From Sphingobium chungbukense (lineage in GTDB: Bacteria > Pseudomonadota > Alphaproteobacteria > Sphingomonadales > Sphingomonadaceae): DNA of 64,000 nt. Shown piece after piece: positions 50,722 to 59,848 of the stretch. The stretch's first letter is position 1. Every line of letters begins with the position of its first letter. The position numbers were made by a program, and so were the translations under genes. Where the stretch lies: positions 1 to 64,000 of the forward strand of contig NZ_LBIC01000019.1 in NCBI RefSeq assembly GCF_001005725.1. The letters run 5' to 3'. The notes beneath the pieces are model-generated. The model searched no databases, was not told the DNA's origin, and saw only the letters and a list, made by a program, of their open reading frames with translations.

Positions 50722-51285
50722 TCAATCCATATGCTTGATGCCGACGCGCAGATAGTCCCAGCCCGTGATCAGCGTCAGGATCGCCGCCGCCCAGAGGGTG
50801 GCGATGCCCACCATCTGGACGAAGGGGAATTGCGGCACCGCGCCGGCCAGGATCAGCGCGCCGAGCGCGATGAGCTGGAAGGTCGTCTTCCATTTGGCGA
50901 GGCGCGAAACCGGCACCGACACCTGCAACCCGGCGAGAAATTCGCGAAGGCCCGATACGGCGATCTCACGCAGCAGGATAATCATCGCAGCCACGATATG
51001 TATACCCGATATGTCGCGTGTCGCGGCCAGCATCAGGATCACCGCGCCGACCATGATCTTGTCCGCGATCGGATCGAGGAAGATGCCCAGTTTCGACACC
51101 GCCCCCTGCGCGCGGGCGAGATAGCCGTCGAAATAATCCGTGATCCCCATCAGGCAATAAAGCCCGAAGGCCAGCATATAGCCGGTGGTCCAGCGTGCTC
51201 CCACCTCCGCCGGCCAAAGCAGGGCGACGAGCAGGGGGACGGTCAATATCCGCGAAAGCGTCAGCAGATTGGGCAGCGTCAGCAT
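50722..51285 (-). CDS. pgsA: CDP-diacylglycerol-glycerol-3-phosphate 3-phosphatidyltransferase
   Basis: 187 aa, four to six membrane helices. The CDP-alcohol phosphotransferase motif D-x2-DG-x2-AR-x8-G-x3-D-x3-D is complete in DYFDGYLARAQGAVSKLG followed by IFLDPIAD. Makes phosphatidylglycerol phosphate. ATG 51285 (MLTLPNLLTLSRIL) is the family start; the longer frame adds an unlikely leader. First gene of the pgsA-moaD-moaE operon. Confidence 0.94.
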   Translation of the reverse strand: MLTLPNLLTLSRILTVPLLVALLWPAEVGARWTTGYMLAFGLYCLMGITDYFDGYLARAQGAVSKLGIFLDPIADKIMVGAVILMLAATRDISGIHIVAAMIILLREIAVSGLREFLAGLQVSVPVSRLAKWKTTFQLIALGALILAGAVPQFPFVQMVGIATLWAAAILTLITGWDYLRVGIKHMD

Positions 51286-51432
51286 GGCGGCGGACTGCCA
51301 CAGTCGAGGCCCGTGCACAAGCGGCAGCAAGACCGAAGGTTACAGGATTGACACATTGCAGGGTTGGACAGACCCGACATCAAAGGCTAGACCCCGGCCC
51401 GCTCATCCACAGCGAAGAAGACCCCATCGCCC

Positions 51433-52728
51433 ATGCAAGCCTCTCTCAGGCTCCTTACCAAGCGACGTTTTCTGCCGCTTTTCATCACCCAGCTCCTGGG
51501 CGCCTTCAACGACAATCTGTTCAAGAATGCGATGGTGCTGTTCGTCGTCTATACCGTGTATAACGACGAGAAGTCCGAAACCTGGTTCAGCGCGCTGGCG
51601 ACCGGCGTGTTCATCCTGCCCTTCTTCCTGCTATCCGCCCTGTCCGGGCAATTGGCGGACCAGAGGGACAAGGCGACGATCATCCGTATCGTCAAGGCCG
51701 CCGAAATCGTCATCATGGGCGTCGGCGCGGCGGGTCTCGCGCTGATCTGGAGCGGGATTGCCGTGCATGTGCTGGCCATTCCGCTGTTGCTGGTGGCGCT
51801 GTTCGCCATGGGGGTGCATTCGACCTTCTTCGGCCCGATCAAATATGCGATCCTGCCCCAGCATCTGCATGACGAGGAAGTGCTGGGCGGCACCGGGCTG
51901 GTCGAGGCCGGCACCTATATCGCGATTCTGGCGGGCACCATCCTGGCCGGGGTCATCCCGGTGCAGGTCGCCGCGGTGGGCATCGTCCTGACGGCCGTCA
52001 TCGGCTGGCTGACGGGACGGCAGGTGCCCCCGGCGCCTTCCTTGCTCGAGCGGCAGCCGATCGATTTCCACATCATCCGATCCTCGATCACGCTGGTGCG
52101 CGGGACGATGCATATCAGGCGGCTATACCTCGCCATCATGGCGATCAGCTTCTTCTGGGCAGTGGGAACGGTGCTGTTCATCCAGTTCCCGCCGCTGGTC
52201 AAGAATGTGCTGAGCGCCGACAAGTCGGTCGCCAGCCTGTTCCTGGGCATTTTCTCCGTCGGCATCGCCATCGGGTCGGTCGCGATCAACCGTCTGCTGG
52301 GCGGGCATGTCTCGGCCAAATATGCTCCGGCTTCGGTGATCGGCATGGGGATCAGCATCGTCGCCTTCCATGTCGTGTGCGACCTCTGGATGGCGCAGTC
52401 GACCGGACAGATGCTGTCGCTGTCGGCTTTCCTGTCGCATCCGCTGGCGATCCCGCTGTCGGTGTGCCTGCTGCTGGTGGCGACGTTCGGCGGCATGTTC
52501 GTCGTGCCGCTCTATGCCTTCCTCACCACCACGGTCGAAAAATGCGAGGCGGCGCGGACGGTGGCGGCGAACAATATCGTCAATTCAGGCGCCATGGTGC
52601 TGGGTTCGTTGCTGACCATCAGCCTCAGCCTGGCCGGCATGTCGGTGGTCAACCAGTTGCTGCTGGTGGCAGCGCTTTGCCTGCCCTGCGCGGCCATTGC
52701 CTGGACGCTGCACAAAGCTTGCGATTGA
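51433..52728 (+). CDS. MFS transporter related to lysophospholipid transporter LplT
   Basis: 431 aa, 12 membrane segments. N-terminal FLPLFITQLLGAFNDNLFKNAM is the signature of the LplT/Aas-associated MFS group (QFLSAFGDNALL-like), and ALSGQLADQRDKATIIR is the MFS loop. LplT flips lysophosphatidylethanolamine inward for re-acylation. No acyltransferase or acyl-ACP synthetase is fused or adjacent, so the lipid cargo is inferred. The 3' end runs into an 18-bp tandem repeat. Confidence 0.85.
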   Translation: MQASLRLLTKRRFLPLFITQLLGAFNDNLFKNAMVLFVVYTVYNDEKSETWFSALATGVFILPFFLLSALSGQLADQRDKATIIRIVKAAEIVIMGVGAAGLALIWSGIAVHVLAIPLLLVALFAMGVHSTFFGPIKYAILPQHLHDEEVLGGTGLVEAGTYIAILAGTILAGVIPVQVAAVGIVLTAVIGWLTGRQVPPAPSLLERQPIDFHIIRSSITLVRGTMHIRRLYLAIMAISFFWAVGTVLFIQFPPLVKNVLSADKSVASLFLGIFSVGIAIGSVAINRLLGGHVSAKYAPASVIGMGISIVAFHVVCDLWMAQSTGQMLSLSAFLSHPLAIPLSVCLLLVATFGGMFVVPLYAFLTTTVEKCEAARTVAANNIVNSGAMVLGSLLTISLSLAGMSVVNQLLLVAALCLPCAAIAWTLHKACD

Positions 52729-52782
52729 AACAGGGCCCGTGATTGAAACAGGGCCTGTGATTGAAACAGGGCCTGCGATTGA
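52721..52782 (+). repeat. 18-bp tandem repeat at the end of the LplT-like gene
   Basis: Three full units (52721-52738, 52739-52756, 52757-52774) of GYGATTGAAACAGGGCCY plus a partial fourth. The first unit contains the stop codon of the gene (GAT TGA), so the array is a duplication of the gene's last bases. There are no variable spacers, so it is not a CRISPR. Confidence 0.9.
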
Positions 52783-52816
52783 CGGGTTTCAGCCTATCGA
52801 AAGATAGACCAGTCCC

Positions 52817-53014
52817 TCAAAAGATAAAGCTGTAGAAGGCCGTGAAGAAGGCGCCGAAGCTCAGCAGGAACAGCTTCCAGTCATTGTCGTCGGACGCCGG
52901 CGCACGTTCGCCTGCACCGGTCGGCTCCGCAACGCACAGGACATGGCGCGGCAGCCGCTGGCGGAACGGATGTCGGGCCGACTCGCTCGCCAGGACTAGA
53001 GGTCTCGTTCTCAT
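52817..53014 (-). CDS. Possible small membrane-anchored protein
   Basis: 65 aa from ATG 53014. A basic N-terminal part (RHPFRQRLPRHVLCVAEP) is followed by DDNDWKLFLLSFGAFFTAFYSFIF, a single C-terminal hydrophobic helix, as in tail-anchored proteins. No good ribosome site is visible, and an in-frame ATG at 53062 is another option. I recognise no family; the tail looks too protein-like to dismiss. Opposite strand to PBP1a, sharing its upstream region. Confidence 0.45.
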   Translation of the reverse strand: MRTRPLVLASESARHPFRQRLPRHVLCVAEPTGAGERAPASDDNDWKLFLLSFGAFFTAFYSFIF

Positions 53015-53123
53015 GACCCATAGGTTAAGAGATTCTTTACCATTTGGAACATCACGATTCATAGTTAATCCGGAGCTGTCCCGCGACGGGACATGCTTGA
53101 CCGTATCAGACAAATAACACAGC

Positions 53124-55202
53124 ATGACCGAAGCGATGAACGATCCCCTGCCGACTCCCGAGCCCGATGCCCTGTCGCCCCGTGAATTCGGCGCAGGACC
53201 ACCCAGTGCGTTCGCACAGCCCGGCCCGTGGAAGCGCCGGGTGCAGATCGGCGGATGGGTGGTGGCCGCGCTGCTGGCGCTGATGATGATCATCATCGCC
53301 TGGCTGGCGGTGACGGCGCCGCTGTCCCGTTCTCTGAAGCCGATTGCCCCGCCCAGCATCAGCCTGATGTCGGCGGACGGCCACCTGATCGCGCGGCGCG
53401 GCGCGATCATCGACAAGCCCGTCACCGTCGCCGCCCTGCCCAAACATGTGCCGCAGGCCTTCATGGCGATCGAGGACCGGCGCTTCTACAGCCATTGGGG
53501 CGTCGATCCGCGCGGCATCGCCCGGGCGGCCTGGCACAATCTCTGGTCGGACGGATCGTCGCAGGGCGGCAGCACGATCACGCAGCAGCTCGCCAAGGGC
53601 GTGTTCCTGTCCGCAGACCGGACCTTCGGCCGCAAGGCGCGCGAGGCGCTGATCGCCTTCTGGCTGGAGGCGTGGCTGACCAAGGACCAGATCATGGAGA
53701 GATATCTCTCCAACGTCTATTTCGGCGACAATGTCTATGGGCTGCGGGCGGCTTCGCTGCATTATTTCAACCGCCAGCCGGAACGGCTGACCATCCCGCA
53801 GGCGGCGATGCTGGCGGGGTTGCTTAAGGCCCCTTCCCGCCTGGCGCCGACCAGCAACCTGAAGGGCGCGCAGGAACGGGCGGCGCTGGTGACGCAGGCG
53901 ATGGTCGAGGCGGGTTACATCACGAAGGCGCAGCGCAATGCCCTGCCGCCCGCCCGGCTCAATGTGCAGGAGGCGCCCGATCCGACCAGCGGCACCTATT
54001 TCGCCGACTGGGTGCTGCCGCAGGCGCGCGACCGGGCAGGCACGGTCTATGGCGCGCAGAATGTGGCGACGACGCTCGACTGGCGCATCCAGCGGCTGGC
54101 GGAGGCGGCGATCCGCCATGCGCCGCTGGGCAAGGCACAGGCTGCGCTGGTGGCGATGAAGCCCGACGGCAGCGTGGTCGCGATGGTCGGGGGCAGGAAT
54201 TATGGGGAAAGCGCCTTCAACCGCGCGGTGCAGGCCAAGCGCCAGCCGGGGTCGACGTTCAAGCTGTTCGTCTATCTCGCCGCCTTCCGCGCGGGGATGA
54301 CGCCCGACGATTTCATCGAGGACACGCCGATCACCACCGGCACCTACCGTCCGGCCAATCATGGCGGCAAATATCGCGGGCGGATCACCCTGCGGCAGGC
54401 TTTCGCCGCGTCCAGCAATGTGGCGGCGGTGCGGCTGACGCAGAAGGTCGGCGTCGACAATGTGATCAAGGTGGCGCGCGACCTGGGCGTCACCGCGCCC
54501 CTGACCGAGGATCTGAGCCTGGCGCTGGGCACGTCGGAAATCCCGCTGGTGGAGCTGACCGAAGCCTATGCGGCGGTGGCGGCGGGCGCCTATCCGGTGC
54601 TGGCCCATGGCCTGCCGCCGGAGGAGCAGAGCTGGTTCGGCCGGTTGATGAGCCGCCAGAAGCATTTCAGCGACGACCAGTTGGAGATGATCCGCGACCT
54701 GCTCTCCTCCGCCGCCAATCGCGGCACGGGGAGCGCGGCGGCGCTGCGGACCAGCACTTTCGGCAAGACGGGAACGACGCAGGACAGCCGGGACGCGATC
54801 TTCGTCGGCTATGCGGGGGGCCTCGTGACGGCGGTATGGATCGGCAATGACGACAACACGCCGCTTCCCGGCGGCGCGGCGGGCGGCGGCGTGCCCGCGC
54901 GCATCTGGCGCAATTTCATGGGCAGCGCGATCAACGAGCCGGTCGAGGATGCGCCGGAGGAGACGAAGGACAGCGATCTGGTCAACGCCATCGCCAATGT
55001 CGCGAGCGAGGCGGGCCTGGGCAATATGAGCGTCGGGCTGGATACGCAGGGCGTGACGGTCAATATCGGCAACGGACAGCTTCGCCTGCCGATCGACCAG
55101 CCGCAGGGGCCTCCACCGGGCGCGCCCGCACCGCAACCGGGTACGCCGCCGCCGCGCATCATCGTTCCCGCCGATCCTGCGTCCGGCGAGCAACGCCCCT
55201 GA
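53124..55202 (+). CDS. Class A penicillin-binding protein (PBP1A family)
   Basis: 692 aa bifunctional peptidoglycan synthase. One membrane helix (about 43-65). Glycosyltransferase domain (about 80-260) with the catalytic Glu in FMAIEDRRFYSHWGVD, then QGGSTITQQLAK and RKAREALIAFWLE. Transpeptidase domain (about 310-600) with SxxK in RQPGSTFKLF, SxN in AASSNVAAV and KTGT in FGKTGTTQDS. The C-terminus is Pro-rich (PPPGAPAPQPGTPPP). A possible CtrA-like half-box pair lies about 85 bases upstream (53025-53040). Confidence 0.94.
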   Translation: MTEAMNDPLPTPEPDALSPREFGAGPPSAFAQPGPWKRRVQIGGWVVAALLALMMIIIAWLAVTAPLSRSLKPIAPPSISLMSADGHLIARRGAIIDKPVTVAALPKHVPQAFMAIEDRRFYSHWGVDPRGIARAAWHNLWSDGSSQGGSTITQQLAKGVFLSADRTFGRKAREALIAFWLEAWLTKDQIMERYLSNVYFGDNVYGLRAASLHYFNRQPERLTIPQAAMLAGLLKAPSRLAPTSNLKGAQERAALVTQAMVEAGYITKAQRNALPPARLNVQEAPDPTSGTYFADWVLPQARDRAGTVYGAQNVATTLDWRIQRLAEAAIRHAPLGKAQAALVAMKPDGSVVAMVGGRNYGESAFNRAVQAKRQPGSTFKLFVYLAAFRAGMTPDDFIEDTPITTGTYRPANHGGKYRGRITLRQAFAASSNVAAVRLTQKVGVDNVIKVARDLGVTAPLTEDLSLALGTSEIPLVELTEAYAAVAAGAYPVLAHGLPPEEQSWFGRLMSRQKHFSDDQLEMIRDLLSSAANRGTGSAAALRTSTFGKTGTTQDSRDAIFVGYAGGLVTAVWIGNDDNTPLPGGAAGGGVPARIWRNFMGSAINEPVEDAPEETKDSDLVNAIANVASEAGLGNMSVGLDTQGVTVNIGNGQLRLPIDQPQGPPPGAPAPQPGTPPPRIIVPADPASGEQRP

Positions 55203-55203
55203 C

Positions 55204-56589
55204 ATGAGAACGGCGCGGCCGTCGCACCTTCTGGCTTTCCTGCCGCTGGGCGCGGCGGTGGCGCTGTCGCTCAGCTACTGGCCGGGCCTCGTCACCTATG
55301 ATTCGGTCCGCCAATATGACCAGGCGTTGAGCGGCGCGTTCGACGACTGGCATCCGCCGATGATGGAGGGCCTCTGGCGATTGATCCTGCCGCTCTGGCC
55401 GGGACCGGCACCGATGCTGCTGTTGCAGCTTGGCCTGTATGCGGCGGGCATGGCAGGGCTGATCGCCTGGGCGCTGCGGCGGGGACGGCCGGGCGTGGCC
55501 ATGGGGTTAGGGCTTTGCGCACTGCTGCCTTTGTCCGTCGCGCTGATGGGCGAGGTGCTGAAGGACTGCCTGATGGCAGGTGCGCTGACGGCGGCCGTGG
55601 CGCTCATGCTGCTGTCGCAGGAAAGCCGGTCCGTCATGCCGCGGGCGGGTGCGGCGGCGCTGGTCTTCCTTGCCGCGACCTTGCGCTTCAACGCCTTTCT
55701 GGCGGGCGTGCCGATCCTGCTGCTGGCGCTGGGGCCGGCGGTGCTGGTTTCCCGGTTGCGGATGGTCCTGGCCACAGCCGTCATGTCCGTGCTGCTGCTG
55801 CTGGCCATGCCGCTGGCCAACCAGGCGCTGGGCGCGGCGCCGAGCGACGTCAATCTGTCGCTGGTGATCTTCGACCTGGCCGGGATCACGGAACATGGCG
55901 GGCAGGACGCCTTTCCCGCGATGAAGGTCGAACAGCCGATCGCGGCGGTCCATCATTGCTATACCCCGGTGAAATGGGACAGCTTCTCCTGGTGGGTCGA
56001 TCCGCTTTGCCCGCTGAATTTCGAGCAGGTCCGGCGGGACTTTCATGCTTCGCACATCAGCGCCCTTCCCTATTGGATCGAACAGATATTTCGCCATCCG
56101 GTCGCCTATGCGCAGCATCGCCTCGCCCACTGGAACATCAATGCCCGCTTCTGGGTCCATGACGAGATCGAACGGCCCGTGCAGCGGGAATCGGCGCCCA
56201 ATGACTGGAATTTCCACGTAACGGCTGGTCCGGCGCTGGATTTCGTCGATGCGGCGGCGATCAGGAGCGCCGATACGCCGCTCGGCTGGCCCTGCGCCTG
56301 GATGGCGCTGGCCTTCGGGTTGATGCTGGCGGCGCGGCGGATGCCGTCGGCGCGGACCATCGGCATGCTCGCCGGATCGGCCCTTTTCTATGGCCTTGGC
56401 TATGCGGTGTTCAGCGTTGCGTCGGAGTTGCGCTACTATCTCTGGACCATGATGGCGGCAGCCATGGCGGCCGTGATCGCGCTGGGCGATATGCCTGCCC
56501 TGCCCCGTTCCGTCCGATGGCGGGCAGGAATGGAGATGGCCGCGCCGCCACTGGTCATCACGCTGGTCGCCGCTCTGGCGCGGCTATGA
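55204..56589 (+). CDS. Polytopic membrane protein, GT-C glycosyltransferase-like
   Basis: 461 aa with about ten membrane helices. Early YWPGLVTYDSVRQYDQAL and DDWHPPMMEGLWRL, an acidic luminal loop after the first helix, fit the GT-C fold of lipid-linked-sugar transferases (DUF6020-like). A large non-membrane segment (about 215-330) carries paired Cys residues (HHCYTP, DPLCPLN) that could form a periplasmic disulfide. One base after the PBP1a stop, so probably co-transcribed. No biochemical role assigned. Confidence 0.75.
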   Translation: MRTARPSHLLAFLPLGAAVALSLSYWPGLVTYDSVRQYDQALSGAFDDWHPPMMEGLWRLILPLWPGPAPMLLLQLGLYAAGMAGLIAWALRRGRPGVAMGLGLCALLPLSVALMGEVLKDCLMAGALTAAVALMLLSQESRSVMPRAGAAALVFLAATLRFNAFLAGVPILLLALGPAVLVSRLRMVLATAVMSVLLLLAMPLANQALGAAPSDVNLSLVIFDLAGITEHGGQDAFPAMKVEQPIAAVHHCYTPVKWDSFSWWVDPLCPLNFEQVRRDFHASHISALPYWIEQIFRHPVAYAQHRLAHWNINARFWVHDEIERPVQRESAPNDWNFHVTAGPALDFVDAAAIRSADTPLGWPCAWMALAFGLMLAARRMPSARTIGMLAGSALFYGLGYAVFSVASELRYYLWTMMAAAMAAVIALGDMPALPRSVRWRAGMEMAAPPLVITLVAALARL

Positions 56590-56645
56590 CAAAACATGGG
56601 TTCGCGCCCTTTCTCCCGAACACGTCCTGCCCTACATGGGTGGGA

Positions 56646-57068
56646 ATGAGTGCCCCCCTGTACAATAAAGACATTCTGCGGCTCGCTGCGAACGTTCCCC
56701 ACCATGGTCGCCTGCCCGATCCGCAGGCGAGCGTGGAGAAGCGCTCGCCCACCTGCGGATCGCGGGTGACGGCCGACGTCAGGATGGAGGCGGGGCGGCT
56801 CGCCGAAATGGGGCTTGACGTGAAGGCCTGTGCCCTGGGGCAGGCCTCCGCGGCGCTGATGGCCGCGCAGGCGATCGGCCTGACCGCCGCTGAACTGGCC
56901 GATGCGCGAGACCGGTTGACCGCCTATCTGGCGGGGGAAAGCGACGATCTGGACTTCTGGCCGGGACTGGCGGTGCTGGCGCCGGCGCGGGGCTATCCGG
57001 CGCGGCATGCTTCCATCCGGCTGGGCTTCGAAGCCATTGCCGAGGCCGCGCGCATGGCCGACGCCTGA
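56646..57068 (+). CDS. IscU/NifU-like iron-sulfur scaffold homologue
   Basis: 140 aa. Pattern of the sphingomonad IscU-like group: YNKDILRLAANVPHHGRLPDP, VEKRSPTCGSRVTADV with a conserved Cys, and VKACALGQASAALMA with a second Cys. The third Cys of canonical IscU/SufU is not evident, so cluster assembly may differ. ATG 56646 is chosen on family grounds; ATG 56586, overlapping the previous stop, would add 20 residues. Its TGA shares a base with the ATG of the antiporter. Confidence 0.78.
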   Translation: MSAPLYNKDILRLAANVPHHGRLPDPQASVEKRSPTCGSRVTADVRMEAGRLAEMGLDVKACALGQASAALMAAQAIGLTAAELADARDRLTAYLAGESDDLDFWPGLAVLAPARGYPARHASIRLGFEAIAEAARMADA

Positions 57069-58888
57069 TGCAGGGACCGGCCGCTCAGATCGGCGCTTCG
57101 CCGGTTTCCGCCACCGACATATTGCTTTCCGAGGGCGTTATCCTGTTGGGCGCGGCGGTGCTGTTCGTCATGCTGTTCCGCCGGTTCGGGCTGGGCGCGG
57201 TGCTGGGCTATCTGGTCGCGGGCGCGCTGGTCGGGCCGCAGGGACTGCATCTGGTCGGCGGCGCGGAATCGAAGCTCGCCATTGCCGAGATCGGCATCGT
57301 CCTGCTGCTGTTCCTGGTCGGGCTGGAACTGCATCCGGCGCGGTTGTGGCGATTGAAGCGCGATATTTTCGCGCTGGGCGCCGCGCAGGTCGTGCTGTGC
57401 GGATGCGCGCTCACGGCGATCATCTTCTACAGCACTGGCTTTAGCTGGGGGGCTGCGATCGCGCTGGGCTTGCCGCTGGCCCTCTCCTCCACGGCGCAGG
57501 TTCTGCCAGGCCTCAAGAGCAGCGGCCGGATCAACTCGCCCTTTGGCGAGAAGGTGTTTTCGATCCTGCTGTTCCAGGACCTGTCGATCGTACCGCTGAT
57601 CACCATCGTCGCGGCCCTTTCGCGCAATCCCGCCGATGCGGGCGGGCCGCCCGGATGGATGATGGCGGGCTATACCGTCGCGGCCATCGCCGGGCTGGTG
57701 CTGGCGGGGCGTTTCATCCTGCGGCCGTTGCTGCATCTGGTGGGGCGGCTGGGCGAGCGCGAGCTGTTCGTCGCGGTCGGGTTGTTCACCGTGCTGGCTG
57801 CCGCCGCCTTGATGCACGCATTGCACCTGTCGACGGCGCTGGGCGCTTTCGTCGCGGGCGTGATGCTGGCCGACTCCCCCTATCGGCATGAGATAGAGGC
57901 GGACGTCGAACCCTTTCGCTCGATCCTGCTCGGTCTGTTCTTCCTGGCGGTCGGCATGGTGCTCGACCTGCGGACGGTGGCGGCCAATCCGGTTTTCGTC
58001 ATCGGCATGGCGGCGGTGCTGGTCGCGACAAAGGCGGCGTTGATCATGGGCCTCGCCCGGCTGTTCGGCATGGAACGGAACCAGGCCATCGGCGCGGGAC
58101 TGCTGCTCAGCCAGGGCGGCGAGTTCGGCTTTGTCCTGTTCGCGCAGGCGCAGAACGCCCTGCTGATCGCCCCCCAGGCCGCGAGCCTGTTCAGCGCCAT
58201 CGTCACCTTCTCCATGGCGACGACGCCGTTCCTGATGCTGTTCGCCCGTCGGCTGGAATTCGCCAAGCCGAAGCAGGCATCGGACCTGCCACGGCCTGAA
58301 GACGCGCCGCGCGGTACGGCGATCATCGTCGGCTACGGCCGTTTCGGCCAGACGGTGGCGCAGATGCTGATGGGCCATGGATTCGGCGTCGTGCTGATCG
58401 ACAAGAAACCCTCCCAGATCGAAGTGTCCAGCCGCTTCGACATGAAGGTCTATTATGGCGACGGCACCCGGATCGACCTGTTGCGGCGGTCGGGCGCCGA
58501 CGAGGCGCGGTTGATCGCCTTCTGCATCGACGATCCCTCGCTCGACAGACGCGTGCTGGCGCCGATTGCCGAGGCCTTCCCCCAAGCCGCGCTCGTGGTG
58601 CGCGCCTTCGACCGAAGGCAGTTGCTGGATTTCAAGGACCTCGATCTGGCGGGCGTCGTGCGCGAGGTGTTCGAGTCCGCCATTTGCATGGGGGTGCAGG
58701 CCATGCAGGCGCTGGGCGTGCCGCAGGAGGAGGTGGAAGAGGTGGAGCGTCAATATCGCCAGAATGACGAACAACGCATGGCGTTGCAGATGGAACATGG
58801 CAATTTGCTCGCCGCCAAGGAATTGATGTACCGCCCCGGCAGGCGGATGCACCTGATGGTGCGCGGCGAAGGGGAGGACGAGGCATGA
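57068..58888 (+). CDS. CPA2-family cation:proton antiporter with TrkA-N domain (KefB/KefC-like)
   Basis: 606 aa. Residues 15-390 contain about 12 membrane helices with GAVLGYLVAGALVGPQGL, the CPA2 helix-4 region LSSTAQVLPGL and HALHLSTALGAFVAGVMLAD. Residues about 415-530 form an NAD(H)-binding RCK domain: AIIVGYGRFGQTVAQMLMGH. Most likely a K+/H+ antiporter gated by nucleotide or glutathione adducts. No separate KefF/KefG ancillary subunit lies nearby. Confidence 0.9.
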   Translation: MQGPAAQIGASPVSATDILLSEGVILLGAAVLFVMLFRRFGLGAVLGYLVAGALVGPQGLHLVGGAESKLAIAEIGIVLLLFLVGLELHPARLWRLKRDIFALGAAQVVLCGCALTAIIFYSTGFSWGAAIALGLPLALSSTAQVLPGLKSSGRINSPFGEKVFSILLFQDLSIVPLITIVAALSRNPADAGGPPGWMMAGYTVAAIAGLVLAGRFILRPLLHLVGRLGERELFVAVGLFTVLAAAALMHALHLSTALGAFVAGVMLADSPYRHEIEADVEPFRSILLGLFFLAVGMVLDLRTVAANPVFVIGMAAVLVATKAALIMGLARLFGMERNQAIGAGLLLSQGGEFGFVLFAQAQNALLIAPQAASLFSAIVTFSMATTPFLMLFARRLEFAKPKQASDLPRPEDAPRGTAIIVGYGRFGQTVAQMLMGHGFGVVLIDKKPSQIEVSSRFDMKVYYGDGTRIDLLRRSGADEARLIAFCIDDPSLDRRVLAPIAEAFPQAALVVRAFDRRQLLDFKDLDLAGVVREVFESAICMGVQAMQALGVPQEEVEEVERQYRQNDEQRMALQMEHGNLLAAKELMYRPGRRMHLMVRGEGEDEA

Positions 58889-59211
58889 TTGCGGTTCTGG
58901 CGGCATTATCGGCGGCATTGGCGATCGCGGCGGGAGCCTTTGGCGCGCACGGCGCGTCCAGTCCGCAGGCTGCCGAATGGCTGCGCACCGGCGGCCTGTA
59001 CCAACTCGTCCACGCGGTCGGCGCGCTCGCCATCATGGGCGTGGCGCGGGGACCGGCGGCGCTGCTGTTGAGCGGGGCGGCGGTCTTTGCCCTCACCCTC
59101 TACGCCATGGCTCTGGGAGCGCCGAAATGGTTCGGCGCGATTACCCCGATCGGAGGAACCCTGATGATCGCCGGCTGGCTCTGGGCCGCCTGGATCTATT
59201 GGCGGAGCTGA
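58885..59211 (+). CDS. DUF423 membrane protein
   Basis: 108 aa with four hydrophobic helices. DUF423 (YgdD/YwdK) signature: ALAIAAGAFGAHGASSPQAAEWLRTGGLYQLVHAVG, and later APKWFGAITPIGGTLMIAGW. Function unknown. Starts inside the stop of the antiporter gene (ATGA overlap). Confidence 0.9.
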   Translation: MIAVLAALSAALAIAAGAFGAHGASSPQAAEWLRTGGLYQLVHAVGALAIMGVARGPAALLLSGAAVFALTLYAMALGAPKWFGAITPIGGTLMIAGWLWAAWIYWRS

Positions 59212-59257
59212 ACCGCTCGCCCTTGCCCCGGACATCACCCAAGCTTAGATTGTACTT

Positions 59258-59728
59258 ATGGCCGATCACCACCACCACGACCATCATGAACCGTCAGGCG
59301 ACAATCTGGCGGATGCCGCACGCGCGACGCTGGAGGCGAGCCAGGAACAATGGACGCCGATGCGCGCGGCCATTTTCGACGCGCTGGCGGCGGAGGAAAG
59401 ACCGGCATCGGCCTATGACATCGCCGACACCGTGTCGAAGGCGCGGGGCAAGCGGGTGGCGCCCAACAGCGTCTACCGCATCCTCGACCTGTTCGTGAGC
59501 AACAATATCGCCATGCGGGTGGAAAGCGCCAACGCCTACATCGCCAATGTGCATCCGGGCTGTCACCATGACTGCATCTTCCTGGTATGCTCCCGGTGCA
59601 AGCAGGCCACGCATGTCGACGACGATAAGGTCACGGACAAGGTGCGTGCCGTGGCCCGGATGGCGGGTTTTCAGCCGGAACGCCCCATCATCGAGATATT
59701 GGGCACCTGCGCCAAGTGCGCGGCATGA
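59258..59728 (+). CDS. zur: Zinc uptake regulator Zur (Fur family)
   Basis: 156 aa. His-rich N-terminus (MADHHHHDHHEP) that may bind metal, then the winged HTH with TPMRAAIFDALAAEE and RVAPNSVYRILDLFV, and the dimerisation domain with the structural zinc cysteines CSRCKQATH and CAKC. Regulatory-site residues HPGCHHDCIF favour Zur over Fur or PerR. No znuABC genes lie in this window. Confidence 0.9.
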   Translation: MADHHHHDHHEPSGDNLADAARATLEASQEQWTPMRAAIFDALAAEERPASAYDIADTVSKARGKRVAPNSVYRILDLFVSNNIAMRVESANAYIANVHPGCHHDCIFLVCSRCKQATHVDDDKVTDKVRAVARMAGFQPERPIIEILGTCAKCAA

Positions 59729-59763
59729 AGGAGGCGTTGCGCTTCGGCCCGGAACGGCCCAGA

Positions 59764-59805
59764 GCGGTCTTCGAAGCGGATGCCGTCCGCTGACTCGGAA
59801 AACGC
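59764..59805. repeat. Hairpin element, third copy of the GCGTTTTC/CGGA family (partial)
   Basis: AGCGGA-TGCCG-TCCGCT (59775-59791) is a perfect inner hairpin, and GGAAAACGC forms one outer arm; the other outer arm is degraded. It resembles the elements at 20288 and 46976 and lies between zur and dxs. Confidence 0.4.
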
Positions 59806-59848
59806 GACAAACAGGGAACCTCCTGCGCTCGGGAGTCTATAGTCTTTC

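Noticed and set aside
52721..52782. Short direct repeats resembling a small CRISPR array
   Set aside because: Units are contiguous with no unique spacers, and no cas genes are present; it is a simple 18-bp tandem duplication.
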